Shown here piece after piece: positions 1 to 9,227 of a DNA stretch of 64,000 nt. How positions within the stretch are numbered: the first letter of the stretch is position 1; each line of letters starts with the position of its first letter. A model generated the notes under the pieces. That model worked only from the letters and a program-made list of their open reading frames with translations, made no database searches and was not told the DNA's origin. Source of the stretch: Pseudomonadota bacterium (GTDB lineage Bacteria; Pseudomonadota; Alphaproteobacteria; Acetobacterales; Acetobacteraceae); assembly GCA_021805565.1 (NCBI GenBank), contig JAJZFA010000043.1:1-64000 (forward strand), written 5' to 3'. The position numbers and the translations under genes were made by a program.

Positions 1-141
1 GGTTGCGCGGATCAACCAACGCCACGAACGCAGACGCGGTGCCATTGACTCCCGCTTCCGCACTCAGCGACGGGAGGCGCCCTCATGATCGAGCAAAAAA
101 CATGCCAAGTAATTCGACTCTGTCAAATTAAGGAGGACGCC

Positions 142-1560
142 ATGACCAATACCGTCATCGCCACGGCTAAGCCCGCACCAAACAACGCTTCGGCCCGGAC
201 CGAAGCGGAGGCGATCGCCGATTTCGCCCTCGGGCTGGATCTCGGCAGCGTCCCGCCCGCTGTCGCCGAACTCGCCAAAGAGCACCTGCTCGATGCGCTC
301 GGCATCGCGCTCGCTTCCTCCACCTGGGATTTCGGCCGGATCGTGCTGAATGGCGTGCGGGAGTTGGGCGAGGGCACGAAGGCGACGGCCATCGGCAGCG
401 GCGCCAAACTGCCGCCCGCTTCGGCGGCCCTGGTGAACGGCGTGCTCGCTCACGGCCTCGATTTCGACGACACCCATATCGGCGCGATCTACCACGCCAG
501 CGCGCACGCTTTGGCCGCCTGCCTTGCCGCGGGCGAAGCGAGCCGGGCAACCGGGCGGGAGGTGCTGACCGCCTTTATCGCCGCCATCGAAGTGGGCTGC
601 CGTATCGCCATGGTCGGCGCGGGCGAGTTCCATGAACGCGGCTTCCACCCCACCGCGGTGTGCGGCGCCTTCGCTTGCACCGCCGGTGCCGGCCGGCTGA
701 TGGGCGCCACCCGCGAGCAGATGGTTTGGGCACTGGGCCTGGGCGGCAGCCAGGCCGCGGGCATCCTGGAACAGAACGGCTCGTGGTTGAAGCGTTTCGG
801 ACCGGGATGGGCGGCGCACTCGGCCTTGTCGGCTTTGGCACTGGGCCGGGCCGGGTTCCTCGGGCCGGTCACGGTACTGGAAGGTTCGCGCGGCTTCTAT
901 GCGACGCACCTCGGCAAGGTTCCGGGCGGTGCCGCGCTGCCAAGCTTCGAACTCGGTTCGGCCTGGTTCACGTCCAGCATCGCGCTCAAACCCTACCCGT
1001 GCTGTCACTATATCCATGCCTTCGCCGATGCGGCGCTGGAATTGCGCGACCGGTTCAGCCTGGATGACGTGGACCGCATCGAATGTCTGCTCAAACTGTC
1101 TTTGCATAAAAGCGTGGCGGAGCCGCGGGACTGGCGCATACGACCGCGCTCCGCATATGAGGCCCTGTTCAGCGTGCCGTTCGTCGTCGCGACTGCCCTG
1201 CAAAAGGGACGGGTGGACTTGGCGGCTTTTCACGATGAGCCGCTGAACGACCCGGCGCTGATGGCGCTTACGGCCAAGACCTTCGTCCTCGACGACCCGC
1301 ACAGCGATTACCCGCTGCATTTTCCTGGCGAGGTTATCGTTTACCTGCGCGACGGAAATACGCTCCGTTGCCGCAAGCCGGCCAGCTACGGCTCGCCCGA
1401 TCGTCCTATGGCGCGCGATGCCGTGGTGGCGAAGTTTATGGGCAATGCCACCCGCGCCATCGAACCGGCGGCGGCGGAGCACGTCGCGAAAGCCGTGCTG
1501 GCGCTGGACACCGCGCCATCGCTGGATGAGTTAATCGGTTTGTGTATCGCACCTGCCTGA
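142..1560 (+). CDS. MmgE/PrpD family protein
   Basis: 472-residue protein of the MmgE/PrpD fold (2-methylcitrate dehydratase, iminodisuccinate epimerase and cis-aconitate decarboxylase relatives). The family motif HGLDFDDTH lies near residues 104-112 and a KPYPCCHYIHA segment near 282. The length is normal for the family. The start at 142 is chosen because AAGGAGG sits seven bases upstream; an in-frame ATG at 85 has no such site. The substrate cannot be told from sequence. A LysR regulator follows on the same strand, which suggests an accessory catabolic role, probably on a carboxylic acid. The frame ending at base 88 stays open to the window edge and may be the tail of an upstream gene, but 29 codons are too few to identify it. 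Confidence 0.9.
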   Translation: MTNTVIATAKPAPNNASARTEAEAIADFALGLDLGSVPPAVAELAKEHLLDALGIALASSTWDFGRIVLNGVRELGEGTKATAIGSGAKLPPASAALVNGVLAHGLDFDDTHIGAIYHASAHALAACLAAGEASRATGREVLTAFIAAIEVGCRIAMVGAGEFHERGFHPTAVCGAFACTAGAGRLMGATREQMVWALGLGGSQAAGILEQNGSWLKRFGPGWAAHSALSALALGRAGFLGPVTVLEGSRGFYATHLGKVPGGAALPSFELGSAWFTSSIALKPYPCCHYIHAFADAALELRDRFSLDDVDRIECLLKLSLHKSVAEPRDWRIRPRSAYEALFSVPFVVATALQKGRVDLAAFHDEPLNDPALMALTAKTFVLDDPHSDYPLHFPGEVIVYLRDGNTLRCRKPASYGSPDRPMARDAVVAKFMGNATRAIEPAAAEHVAKAVLALDTAPSLDELIGLCIAPA

Positions 1561-1951
1561 CAGGACCGGGCTGGCTCGGTGCGGCGTCCGATGGATCGTC
1601 CGCGCCCGCCGTCCCCGTCGCCGTGGGAACGATCCGGCCGCTGGGCTTGAACAGCACGTAGTCCGAATACGCGGGCAGGGTAGCGAAACCGAGGCCGCAC
1701 AACCGCGAAGGACTCCGGCGGCATGGCGCCGGGCGGTTGGCCGAAAGCCTGTCCCTGACGCCGCGCGGTTACGAACCCGCACATCTGGCGATCCGGCGTC
1801 TTTTCATTCGCTACGACTTTATCGCACAGGCCGGACGAGCGCCCTTCTGGATCGTGAGACTTGCATTGCCGCGCCCGCGCGCCTGGCGGATAGTAGGCGC
1901 TCCGGGCACGATAGAGGCTCAGGATGGGGAAGCAACCGGACAGGCGATGCC
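1561..1951. other. intergenic region, possible decayed LysR fragment
   Basis: 391 bases without a convincing gene. On the minus strand around 1600-1702 a short open stretch reads CGLGFATLPAY then SGRIVP, which resembles the C-terminal part of a LysR effector domain (aGlGia-lP ... GrLv). It has no flanking domain and is best taken as a possible remnant. The promoter of the downstream LysR gene must also lie here, but no clear -35/-10 pair was seen. Confidence 0.3.
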
Positions 1952-2896
1952 ATGAATGCGCGAATCAACATTGGCCCCGCCGAGTTGGAAACGTTTTTGG
2001 TCATCGCCGAACTGGGCAGTTTCAGCAAAGCGGCGGATCGCCTTGCGCTGGCCCAGCCGTCGATCAGCAATCGCGTCCAGCGCCTCGAGCGCGCCATGCG
2101 GACGCGTCTGTTCGAACGCACCTCGCGCGCGGTCACCCTGACGCCGGCCGGCGAAAGGCTCCGCATCCGGGTTGGACCGCTGATCCAGCAACTCCGGGAG
2201 GCGATCGATGAATTCGGCGCCGACGCCGACGCCCGCAACCATTCGGTGGTCGTTGCGACGACCCCGATGCTCGCGACGGTGCTGCTGCCGTCCATTATCA
2301 ATCGGTTCGCGAACCGGAACCCCTCGATTTACGTGGAACTTGAGGACAAGGTCACGCCCCAGCTCGCATCCGACATACGCTCGGGGCGGGTGGACTTTGC
2401 TGTTGTCGCGCAACGGCCGCCCATGGAAGGCATCGAGTTCGAGATGGTCGCGGCGGATCGCCTGATGGTGGTGGGGCCTCGTGGACACGAGGCGCTCGCA
2501 GGCGGTTCCGTTCCGCTCGAGCAACTGGCCAGGCATCCGTTTCTGCTGCTGGCCGCTTACAAGGCCCTGATCGGCCCCTTGGCGGATAAGGCCGCGGGGC
2601 AAGGTCTCAACCTGTCTCCCGTCCGCACGGTTACGAACGTATCCACCCTGCTTGGCCTCGTATCGGCCGGACTCGGCCTTACGCTGCTTCCGGGTCTCGT
2701 GCTGCGGATCGGCGGCCTGATCGACGAGTCCCGCTTGGACATTGTCGCGCTGGAAGGTGCTGTGCTTACCCGCGACTGGGGCATAGCATCGCTTGCCGGG
2801 CACGACTGGTCCCCTGCCGCGAAAGCGTTCGCCGCCTCGCTGCGGGCGGCGCTGCGTGCCCACTCCGCCGACGGCCCCATCCAACCGGTTGTTTGA
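1952..2896 (+). CDS. LysR-type transcriptional regulator
   Basis: 314-residue LysR family activator or repressor. An N-terminal winged helix-turn-helix (about residues 9-68, with the typical ELGSFSKAADRLALAQPSIS pattern) is followed by a periplasmic-binding-protein-like effector domain (about 95-300). The C-terminal GLGLTLLPG motif is characteristic. The length is standard. It lies downstream of the PrpD-like gene in the same orientation, with decayed catabolic genes on its other side, so its original targets may be partly gone. The effector is unknown. Confidence 0.93.
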   Translation: MNARINIGPAELETFLVIAELGSFSKAADRLALAQPSISNRVQRLERAMRTRLFERTSRAVTLTPAGERLRIRVGPLIQQLREAIDEFGADADARNHSVVVATTPMLATVLLPSIINRFANRNPSIYVELEDKVTPQLASDIRSGRVDFAVVAQRPPMEGIEFEMVAADRLMVVGPRGHEALAGGSVPLEQLARHPFLLLAAYKALIGPLADKAAGQGLNLSPVRTVTNVSTLLGLVSAGLGLTLLPGLVLRIGGLIDESRLDIVALEGAVLTRDWGIASLAGHDWSPAAKAFAASLRAALRAHSADGPIQPVV

Positions 2897-2985
2897 ACCG
2901 GTCGCCGACGTCCATCGCATTTGCCGGTCGGGGACGGGCGGATAGCGGTCGGGCGCTTGGTCCGGTTTCGCCGACTTTCCTACTG

Positions 2986-3135
2986 TCAGATCATAAACAG
3001 CCGTGCGACGGCGATGGCGAACAAGCGTGGCCGGGCCACTGCATAGCCGATGGTTGCGTATGGCGGCAAAGCCCCGGTCATGCCCAGCACCAGACATCTG
3101 ACGGCGAGCAACATCGTCAGAATTGCCAGTAAAGA
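2986..3135 (-). pseudogene. fragment of MHS-type MFS permease
   Basis: On the minus strand a hydrophobic stretch of about 50 residues contains LPPYATIGYA, close to the lPtYatIGiaaP motif between helices of metabolite:H+ symporters (ProP/KgtP/ShiA type MFS). No start, no other transporter segments and no continuation are present, so it would be a decayed fragment. The assignment rests on one motif. Together with the hydratase remnant at 3200-3406 it suggests a collapsed aromatic-acid or carboxylate catabolic locus. The rest of 2897-3614 shows nothing else recognisable. Confidence 0.3.
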
Positions 3136-3199
3136 ACTTAAATTTTTGACCTGCGCGCACGCTTCGCGGCTGTAAAAGCGAAAGACGAACACTAAAAAG

Positions 3200-3406
3200 G
3201 CCCGGAACCGGCGACTCGGTTCTGGGCAATCCGCTGCTGTCTGTCGTCTGGCTGGCGAAGAAGCTGGGCGCATTTGGCCACAGTTGAAGGCCGGCGAGAT
3301 TGTCCTGACCGGATCGTTCACACGGCAGTTTCCAATCCGGCCGGGCGACACCGTAGAAACGCGATTTACCGGCATCGGGGCAGTAACAACGGCGATGACG
3401 CAATAG
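3200..3406 (+). pseudogene. 3' remnant of 2-keto-4-pentenoate hydratase (MhpD-like)
   Basis: Two adjacent plus-strand frames together read the C-terminus of the MhpD/FAH-like hydratase family: SVLGNPLLSVVWLAKKLGAF in one frame, then LKAGEIVLTGSFTRQF and RPGDTVETRF in the next, ending at TAG 3404-3406. A single missing base just after GGCCACAG (near 3264) explains the shift, since restoring it gives an uninterrupted ...GHSLKAGE... Everything 5' of about 3200 is absent, so the gene is both truncated and frameshifted. The intact enzyme hydrates 2-oxopent-4-enoate in meta-cleavage pathways. Confidence 0.7.
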
Positions 3407-3614
3407 TGCGATCCCCGTCTCTGTCGTGACCGTGACAAGCCGGGAATGGCTGCACACGCTCGTTTCGCACGGCGAAAGACGGCGCGGCGGGGCATACTTC
3501 GCCCGTTACATCCGGTCGCGGTTTTACGTAACGATGCCGCCGGCCAGCCGGCTTGCTCGGTTACCTCGTGCATCGCGACGGTACCGTTCAACGCGCAACA
3601 AGGGTCCGGCGCTT

Positions 3615-4604
3615 TCAAGCGTCGATCAAGGCGTGCGTATCCTGTTCCGCCCAGATCAGCGTCGCGGGGGCACCCGGTTCGGTTGGCTCGCGGTAAAACA
3701 CCTGGTCCGGGACCAGCGCCGATACCTCATCGCCGGAGTCGGTTTTAAGCGCGACGCGGACCATGGCGCCCTGATACTCCACGGCGATCACCTGGCCATT
3801 CACATGCGGCCCGTCCCCGGCCGGACCCAGCCGGCAGCGGTCGGCCCGGACGGCGACCGGCCCGCGCGCGATGTTCAACACGTTATGGCTGCCGATGAAG
3901 CGGGCAATGAACGGGCTGACCGGCCGCTCGAACACCTCGCGCGGGTGCGCGGCCTGACGGATATGTCCATCCTGCATCACCACCATCAGATCGGCCAGCG
4001 CCATCGCCTCATCCTGGCTGTGGGTGACGTGGATGAAGGTAATGCCGAGTTCGCGTTGCAGGCGCTTCAGTTCCTCCCGCACCTTGATGCGCAGGAACGG
4101 ATCCAGCGCCGACAGCGGTTCGTCCAGCAGCAACACGCGCGGCCGGTTGATCAGGGCGCGGGCCAGGGCGATGCGCTGTTGCTGGCCGCCGGACAACTGC
4201 GCCGGCAAGCGTCCGGCGTAGTCCGTCATATGCACCAGCGCCAGATAGTCGCGCGCCCGCGCATGTCGTTCAGGCTTCGCGACGCCGCGCATTTTCAGGC
4301 TGAAGGCAACGTTGTCGAGGCAGGACATATGCGGAAACAGCGCATAGCTTTGGAACATCATCGCCGTGCCGCGCTTGATCGGCGGCAGGTCGGATACGTT
4401 TGCGCCATGGATCAGGATATCGCCCTCGGAGGCCGGCTCGTGGCCGGCGATCATCCGCAGCGTCGTGGTCTTGCCGCAGCCGCTGGGGCCGAGCAGGCAG
4501 CAATAGGTGCCGCGCGGGATGCGGAGGGAGATGGCATCGACCGCCAACGTGGTTCCGTAACGCTTGGAAACCGAGACCAGTTCGACATCGTATCTGCTAT
4601 CCAT
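3615..4604 (-). CDS. ABC transporter ATP-binding protein (PotA/FbpC-like)
   Basis: 329-residue ATPase of the spermidine/putrescine-iron-thiosulfate importer class. Walker A GPSGCGKT is at residues 39-46, LSGGQ at 137-141, Walker B VLLLDEP at 157-163 and the H-loop His at 195, followed by a C-terminal TOBE-like domain from about 270. The start at 4604 gives the usual short N-terminus; the longer open frame upstream encodes a low-complexity leader without family resemblance. It lies 200 bases downstream of rutA on the same strand. No permease or substrate-binding protein is nearby, so it must pair with components encoded elsewhere or be a leftover. The substrate is unknown. Confidence 0.9.
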   Translation of the reverse strand: MDSRYDVELVSVSKRYGTTLAVDAISLRIPRGTYCCLLGPSGCGKTTTLRMIAGHEPASEGDILIHGANVSDLPPIKRGTAMMFQSYALFPHMSCLDNVAFSLKMRGVAKPERHARARDYLALVHMTDYAGRLPAQLSGGQQQRIALARALINRPRVLLLDEPLSALDPFLRIKVREELKRLQRELGITFIHVTHSQDEAMALADLMVVMQDGHIRQAAHPREVFERPVSPFIARFIGSHNVLNIARGPVAVRADRCRLGPAGDGPHVNGQVIAVEYQGAMVRVALKTDSGDEVSALVPDQVFYREPTEPGAPATLIWAEQDTHALIDA

Positions 4605-4806
4605 GATGCAGCCTTTTGTGTGTTTGCCCGCGCCGTTCCGGCAATAGCCCCGGCACACGGACAGGCGCAAACGATAATCGCGAGAAACGAAACCGCACGT
4701 TCGTACGAATCTATAGCGTAGTGTCGGTGCGGCGGATGGGCAAATCAATGCATGGATGGTGTCCCAATCGACCCCGGAGGTTTCGCGTTGCGGCAGCCGG
4801 GACCGG

Positions 4807-5889
4807 TCATGCGGCCATCCCGGCTTGGTCGCGGGAGCGCATAAGCGGCATGATCCGGGTACCGAACTGCTCCATACCGACAATAAAATCGTCGAACGTC
4901 ATCATGACGCCGCGTACACCCGGCACCGCGGCGAGTTCATCCAGCATCCGGGCGACGTTGGCGTAGGACCCAACCAACACCCCCTGATTGGTCGGCAGTT
5001 TATCCGTTCCCAGCAGCCGCCGCCGGTTCGGTTGAGCATAAATGTCTGTGCTTGGATCGTCCGCCGCCTGTTCGTCGCGATAAGCAAGCGCCTCGATATC
5101 GGCGCCGGCCTTGTAATGGTCCCATTTTGCATCCGCGGCCTGGTCGGTTTCATCGGCGATAATCATGATCAGGATCAGCGCTCCGCAATCGCGCCCCGTC
5201 GCCTTGGTCGCTTCCACCAACCGAGCCACGCTCGGTGCCACGGCGGTGGGTGCGTTGTAGCCGAACGCCGCACAGAAGTTATAGTCCGCGTACTGCGCGG
5301 CGAATTTCGTCCCGGCATCGCTCTGCGCGGCGCAAATGATGGGAATTTTACTGGTTGGCATCGGCAGGCAGCGGCAATCGTCCATCTTGAAAAAATCGCC
5401 CTTGAAGTCCGACTGTCCGGTCGCCCACAATTCGTTCATGATCGTGACGTATTCGGCGCAATAGTCGTAGCGGCGCTTGTAGTGCTCCGAACCCGGCCAT
5501 ATCCCCATCTGGGTATATTCTCGCCGCTGCCAGCCAGAGATGATGTTCACGCCGAACCGGCCGTGGGAGATACTGTCGATGGTCACCGCCATGCGTGCGG
5601 CGATCGGTGGCGGCATGGTCAGCACCGCGCACGTGGCGAACAGTTTTATTTTCGTGGTCGTCGCGGCCAGGCCGGCCATCAGGGTGAAAGATTCCAGATT
5701 GTAGTCCCAGAACCGCGACGGCCCCCCGAAACCGTGCAGTTTGATCATCGACAACGCGAAGTCGAACCCAAATCGTTCCGCCTTGTCGAGCACCGCCTTA
5801 TTCAGATCGTAGGTCGGTTTGTATTGCGGCGAGGTGGTGGAAATCAGCCAGCCGTTGTTGCCGATGGGTATGAAGACACCAAGCTGCAT
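4807..5889 (-). CDS. rutA: pyrimidine oxygenase RutA
   Basis: 360-residue flavin-dependent monooxygenase of the luciferase-like superfamily. It follows RutA almost end to end: N-terminus [14 protein letters not shown], then [49 protein letters not shown] and [14 protein letters not shown]. In the Rut pathway RutA uses FMNH2 and O2 to open the uracil ring between N3 and C4. No rutB-F, rutG or rutR is in the window, so it is an orphan here; related pyrimidine or amide monooxygenases cannot be excluded. It is divergent from the flavoprotein at 6248, and the shared upstream region contains paired inverted half-sites (6068-6150). Confidence 0.85.
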   Translation of the reverse strand: MQLGVFIPIGNNGWLISTTSPQYKPTYDLNKAVLDKAERFGFDFALSMIKLHGFGGPSRFWDYNLESFTLMAGLAATTTKIKLFATCAVLTMPPPIAARMAVTIDSISHGRFGVNIISGWQRREYTQMGIWPGSEHYKRRYDYCAEYVTIMNELWATGQSDFKGDFFKMDDCRCLPMPTSKIPIICAAQSDAGTKFAAQYADYNFCAAFGYNAPTAVAPSVARLVEATKATGRDCGALILIMIIADETDQAADAKWDHYKAGADIEALAYRDEQAADDPSTDIYAQPNRRRLLGTDKLPTNQGVLVGSYANVARMLDELAAVPGVRGVMMTFDDFIVGMEQFGTRIMPLMRSRDQAGMAA

Positions 5890-6067
5890 GGGGACGATTC
5901 CAGATCAGGCGTTGGTGTACGACAAATGCGGGCAAACGAATCCGGCTTCTAAACCGTGGGTGATTTGCAGCGCCCTTGCCGTGTCCAATGTCATCGTTCC
6001 GGTGCCCTTGGCTCGTAGCGAAGCTAACATGAGGAAGTTAGCGCCAATGGGATAATGTTGCAACGCA

Positions 6068-6150
6068 ATATGACTAAATTTCAGCCGAAATCATGGAGAT
6101 GAATAAGACCGAACAAATTTTCCTTTGTATTGATTATTCATTAGTCATAT
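6068..6150. promoter_or_regulatory. paired inverted half-sites in divergent promoter region
   Basis: In the 358-base divergent spacer between rutA (minus) and the flavoprotein gene (plus), the decamer ATATGACTAA at 6068-6077 recurs exactly as its reverse complement TTAGTCATAT at 6141-6150, with 63 bases between. The segment is markedly AT-rich compared with the surroundings. Two identical inverted half-sites flanking a promoter region fit a regulator that binds as separate dimers or loops DNA. The regulator is unknown. The remainder of 5890-6247 shows no gene. Confidence 0.45.
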
Positions 6151-6247
6151 ATGCTCATGGAATAGGCATATTCCGAGGCGTGCAGCGCACTCGCGGATCG
6201 CCGCGTTCGTGGTAAAACGCCACAACGTAACGAATGGACAATTCAAG

Positions 6248-7510
6248 ATGACGGTTCTTATTGCCGGCGGCGGCATCGCCGGGCTGACGGCGGCGCTCAG
6301 CCTGCACCAAACCGGCGTCGATTGCCGCGTGTTCGAAAGCGTGTCCGGCATTAAGCCGCTGGGTGTCGGCATCAATCTGCTACCGCACGCCGTCCGGGAA
6401 CTATTCGAACTCGGGCTACAGGACGCGCTGACGGCAACCGCAATTCCGACAGCGGAACTGGCCTACTTCAACAAGCTCGGTCAGTGCATCTGGTCGGAGG
6501 CGCGCGGTCGCGACGCGGGCTATAACTGGCCGCAATTCTCCATCCATCGCGGCGAACTGCACCTGATCCTGTTGCGGGCCGTCCGCGAACGTCTCGGCGC
6601 GGATCGCATTCTTACCGGCCATCATCTGGCGGGATGGGAGGAGACCGGGGGCGGCGTGCGCGCGCGTTTCATCGACCGGCAAACCGGCGCGACACTGGCG
6701 GATGCCGAAGGTGCGCTGCTGATCGGCGCGGACGGCATTCATTCCGCTGTCCGGCAGGCGCTGTATCCCGATGAGGGACCGCCGGTCTGGAACGGTGCCA
6801 TCCTGTGGCGCGGGACAACGCGCGCCGAACCGTTCCTGACAGGACGGTCTATGATCATGGCGGGGCACGAGTTTCAGAAATTCGTCGCCTATCCGATCTC
6901 GCGCGCCGCATCGGAGCAGGGAGAGGCGGAGATCAACTGGATCGCCGAGAGAAAATTCCAGCCCGGTCAGTCATGGCGGCGGGAAGATTGGAACCGCGCT
7001 GGCAATCTGGACGATTTCCTGCCCCAGTTCGCCGATTGGCGGTTCGGCTGGCTGGACGTGCCGAAGCTGATTCGGGCGGCGGGACCGTGCTTTGAATATC
7101 CGATGGTGGACCGCGATCCGCTGGACCGCTGGAGCTTCGGGCGGGTCACGCTGATGGGCGACGCGGCGCATCCGATGTATCCGATCGGCTCGAACGGTGC
7201 ATCCCAGGGGATTCTGGATGCGCGCGTGCTGGCCCGCGAAATTCGCCGAGCGGGTGCGACACCGGCGGCGCTGACGGCGTATGAGGCCGAACGGCGTCCG
7301 GCAACCGGAAAGATCGTGCTGGCGAACCGGGCGAACGGGCCGGAACAGGTGATGCAACTGGTCGAACAGCGCGCGCCGAACGGGTTTGACCGGATCGAGG
7401 ACGTGCTGACTCCGGCGGAACTTGAGGGCACCGCCGCCGAATACAAGCGGATCGCCGGATTCGACAGGGACGCGCTGAATGCGCGCGGGGCGATTGTCGG
7501 ACCGGTCTGA
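6248..7510 (+). CDS. FAD-dependent monooxygenase (PhzS-like)
   Basis: 420-residue class A flavoprotein monooxygenase. The dinucleotide-binding GGGIAG lies at residues 7-12 with a Glu-ending beta strand (RVFES), a DG motif (LIGADGIHS) mid-protein and the FAD ribityl motif GDAAHPM near 303-309, followed by GSNGASQGI. The order and length match the PhzS / 3-hydroxybenzoate-6-hydroxylase group, which adds a hydroxyl to aromatic rings using NAD(P)H and O2. The start at 6248 places the FAD fold at the N-terminus as usual; the in-frame ATG at 6209 adds 13 residues without family support. The substrate is unknown. It is divergent from rutA. Confidence 0.88.
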   Translation: MTVLIAGGGIAGLTAALSLHQTGVDCRVFESVSGIKPLGVGINLLPHAVRELFELGLQDALTATAIPTAELAYFNKLGQCIWSEARGRDAGYNWPQFSIHRGELHLILLRAVRERLGADRILTGHHLAGWEETGGGVRARFIDRQTGATLADAEGALLIGADGIHSAVRQALYPDEGPPVWNGAILWRGTTRAEPFLTGRSMIMAGHEFQKFVAYPISRAASEQGEAEINWIAERKFQPGQSWRREDWNRAGNLDDFLPQFADWRFGWLDVPKLIRAAGPCFEYPMVDRDPLDRWSFGRVTLMGDAAHPMYPIGSNGASQGILDARVLAREIRRAGATPAALTAYEAERRPATGKIVLANRANGPEQVMQLVEQRAPNGFDRIEDVLTPAELEGTAAEYKRIAGFDRDALNARGAIVGPV

Positions 7511-7581
7511 CCGAACCCGGTCGAACAACCCGCGCCGGATTGCCCGAACGGCACCGCCGAGCGTGCGATGGGGCGTTCTGG

Positions 7582-8051
7582 GCCGGTCTCGACGATGGCG
7601 GAATGATGCGTGACACGATCGAGCAGGGCCGAGGTCATCTTCGGATCGCCGAACACGTTCGGCCTTTCGCCAAAAGCGAGATTTGTGGCGACGATCGCCG
7701 ACGTGCGTTCGTAGGGGCGGCTGACCACGTGGAACAGACGTTGGCCGCCAGTCTGTGCGAAGGGCGGATAGCCAAATTCATTGAGGATGTTTGAACCGCG
7801 GAGAGCAGGTTAGCGTCGAGGCGTAAGAGATTATCGGCGAGCCGTCCCCGGCGGCCGGACCGTCCTTCGGCCTCGAGCCGGTTGCCCGGATCGACGGTGT
7901 TGAAGAACTGGCCGCGTGCCCCGGCGCGGATGCAACTCCGCGCGATTGCCATCGCCAGATGCGTCTTGCCGGTGCCGGTCCCGCCGATCAGGGCGACATT
8001 CCGCTGCTGAGCGATGAAGCCGCCGCCGACGAGATCGCACGCCGTCGCGAA
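7582..8051 (-). pseudogene. istB: IS21-family IstB pseudogene
   Basis: Minus-strand remnant of the IS21 helper ATPase IstB. One frame carries GFIAQQRNVALIGGTGTGKT (Walker A) and RLEAEGRSGRRGRLADNLLR. After a frameshift near 7795 another frame carries [20 protein letters not shown] and [20 protein letters not shown], ending with the usual [16 protein letters not shown]. The Walker B aspartate is changed (LNEFGY in place of LDELGY). The N-terminus is missing and no istA is present, so the element is dead. The flanks 7511-7581 and 8052-8399 hold nothing else recognisable. Confidence 0.8.
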
Positions 8052-8399
8052 GCGATCCCCCGGCGGGAAATGCCGCGGAGCGGCATACGTTCCCGTTCCA
8101 GGGGTCGCCAACCGCATGCCGGTAAGAGCTGAACCGTGTCCGCGGGTCAGCCTTCAGGAAATGGGCATAGCGGGCATGCAAACCAAGCAACGCCGCGGCC
8201 ATCGGTTACTGTCAGCCGGCCCTGCATCGATTGTCTCCGACGATACTGCACTGGCACGAACCACACGCCTTTCAAGCGTTTAGCCAAACGCCGGATTTTC
8301 GGTCGCGCGCAGGCTTTTCCGCAGTCTGCCGGTGGCCCTTTGACAGCCAGCGATATCTCCGTCTAACCACGCGGAAGGCGACAACGCACGGGGTCCGGG

Positions 8400-8747
8400 A
8401 TGAGCGGAATGACTGACGTGACTGCGTTCAATCCTCATAAAGAGGAAGACGAGGGCTATATCGCCGCCGGGACGGGACAAAGCCTGTCGGAGAATCCATA
8501 TCCCCGTGGGACGATCCGGTTCGAGGAATGGCGGCGCGGCTGGCAAACCCGGCACGATGCTATTCGCATGGAAGGCGGAGACGGTTATCTTGCCGCACAA
8601 GCGGGTCAGGCGCGATCCGAGAACCCGTTTCCGCGCGGTACGATCCGTTTCGAGGAATGGCGCTGCGGCTGGCAAACCCGGCACGACGAAATGCGGCGTG
8701 CCCAAAGACTCGCGGAAACCGACAATGGGTGTGTGTCGTCTGGCTAG
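8400..8747 (+). CDS. tandem Rmf-like (ribosome modulation factor) domain protein
   Basis: 115-residue protein built from two copies of a module of about 40 residues. Copy 1 is GYIAAGTGQSLSENPYPRGT plus IRFEEWRRGWQTRHD (about residues 19-53). Copy 2 is GYLAAQAGQARSENPFPRGT plus IRFEEWRCGWQTRHD (about 61-95). The pattern G-x2-A-x3-G-x5-NPYP-x-GT-x5-W-x2-GW matches ribosome modulation factor and Rmf/CrpP-like proteins, which bind the ribosome or small targets as single modules of about 55 residues. The duplication is also visible in DNA. The start is 8400 or 8409. A strong hairpin follows at 8796. Whether it hibernates ribosomes is inference. Confidence 0.72.
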   Translation: MSGMTDVTAFNPHKEEDEGYIAAGTGQSLSENPYPRGTIRFEEWRRGWQTRHDAIRMEGGDGYLAAQAGQARSENPFPRGTIRFEEWRCGWQTRHDEMRRAQRLAETDNGCVSSG

Positions 8748-8795
8748 CGCGTCACCGGATCGTTCCGGCGACTTCGCTATGCCTGGTGCCCCGTC

Positions 8796-8829
8796 CGCCG
8801 CCGGGACACCGGCCGGTGTCCCGGCGGCG
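8796..8829 (+). terminator. perfect 15-bp hairpin downstream of the Rmf-like gene
   Basis: A perfect 34-base palindrome has 15-base arms (8796-8810 and 8815-8829) around GGCC, almost all G+C. It lies 49 bases after the Rmf-like stop codon. No T-run follows, so it may act as a 3' stabiliser or a weak or bidirectional terminator. Confidence 0.5.
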
Positions 8830-8891
8830 TGGCTAAGGGCATGCCCAACAATTATCGCTTCGGATTGCAGTGTCGGGTATGCCCTAAGCTT

Positions 8892-8950
8892 ATGTTTTGC
8901 ACGGCAACTTTGCTGGCGTGCTGACGCACTTATTTGCCAGCGTTGCCTAA
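8892..8950. repeat. 59-bp dispersed nested-palindrome repeat, copy A
   Basis: This 59-base block matches 61891-61949 at 56 of 59 positions. It folds into a nested structure: GGCAAC...GTTGCC enclosing GCTGGC...GCCAGC enclosing GTGC-TGAC-GCAC. It sits in a 480-base gene-free stretch (8748-9227) that otherwise shows only the hairpin at 8796. Two copies 53 kb apart in intergenic positions suggest a REP/MITE-like family. Confidence 0.7.
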
Positions 8951-9227
8951 GACAGGGACATGACCGGCTTTCGTCGTCAGGCCGACCGCGTGGGATCGCC
9001 TTCCGTGCCATGCGATGAGACATGACTTCCTGGGGATTCAGACCCCAGGACGCGAAACGATATTTTCGTCACGCGGTTGGCGCCGTCGCAGCGGTCGGGG
9101 ACGCCAGCCCGGTGGACCGGCGTTGCCTGAAAGAGCGTCCGCGCTATAACCCCGCCACCGCAACCCGGTAACCTAACCGGCACGGTTAGCGCGATAAAAG
9201 CCGGGTGGGGCATTAGCGGGGTCATCC

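Noticed and set aside
64-1482. Long open frame on the minus strand opposite the PrpD-like gene (also similar ones at 1919-3457, 4756-5952 and 53660-55165).
   Set aside because: High-GC genomes produce long antisense frames. These are rich in Arg/Gly/His, lack motifs and lie over well-supported genes.
3426-4721. 431-codon plus-strand frame over the ABC ATPase.
   Set aside because: Shadow of the ATPase, whose Walker motifs are on the minus strand; composition is non-protein-like.
8892-8950. Integron attC site.
   Set aside because: The palindrome ends do not match the RYYYAAC/GTTRRRY core sites, and no integrase or cassette array is present.
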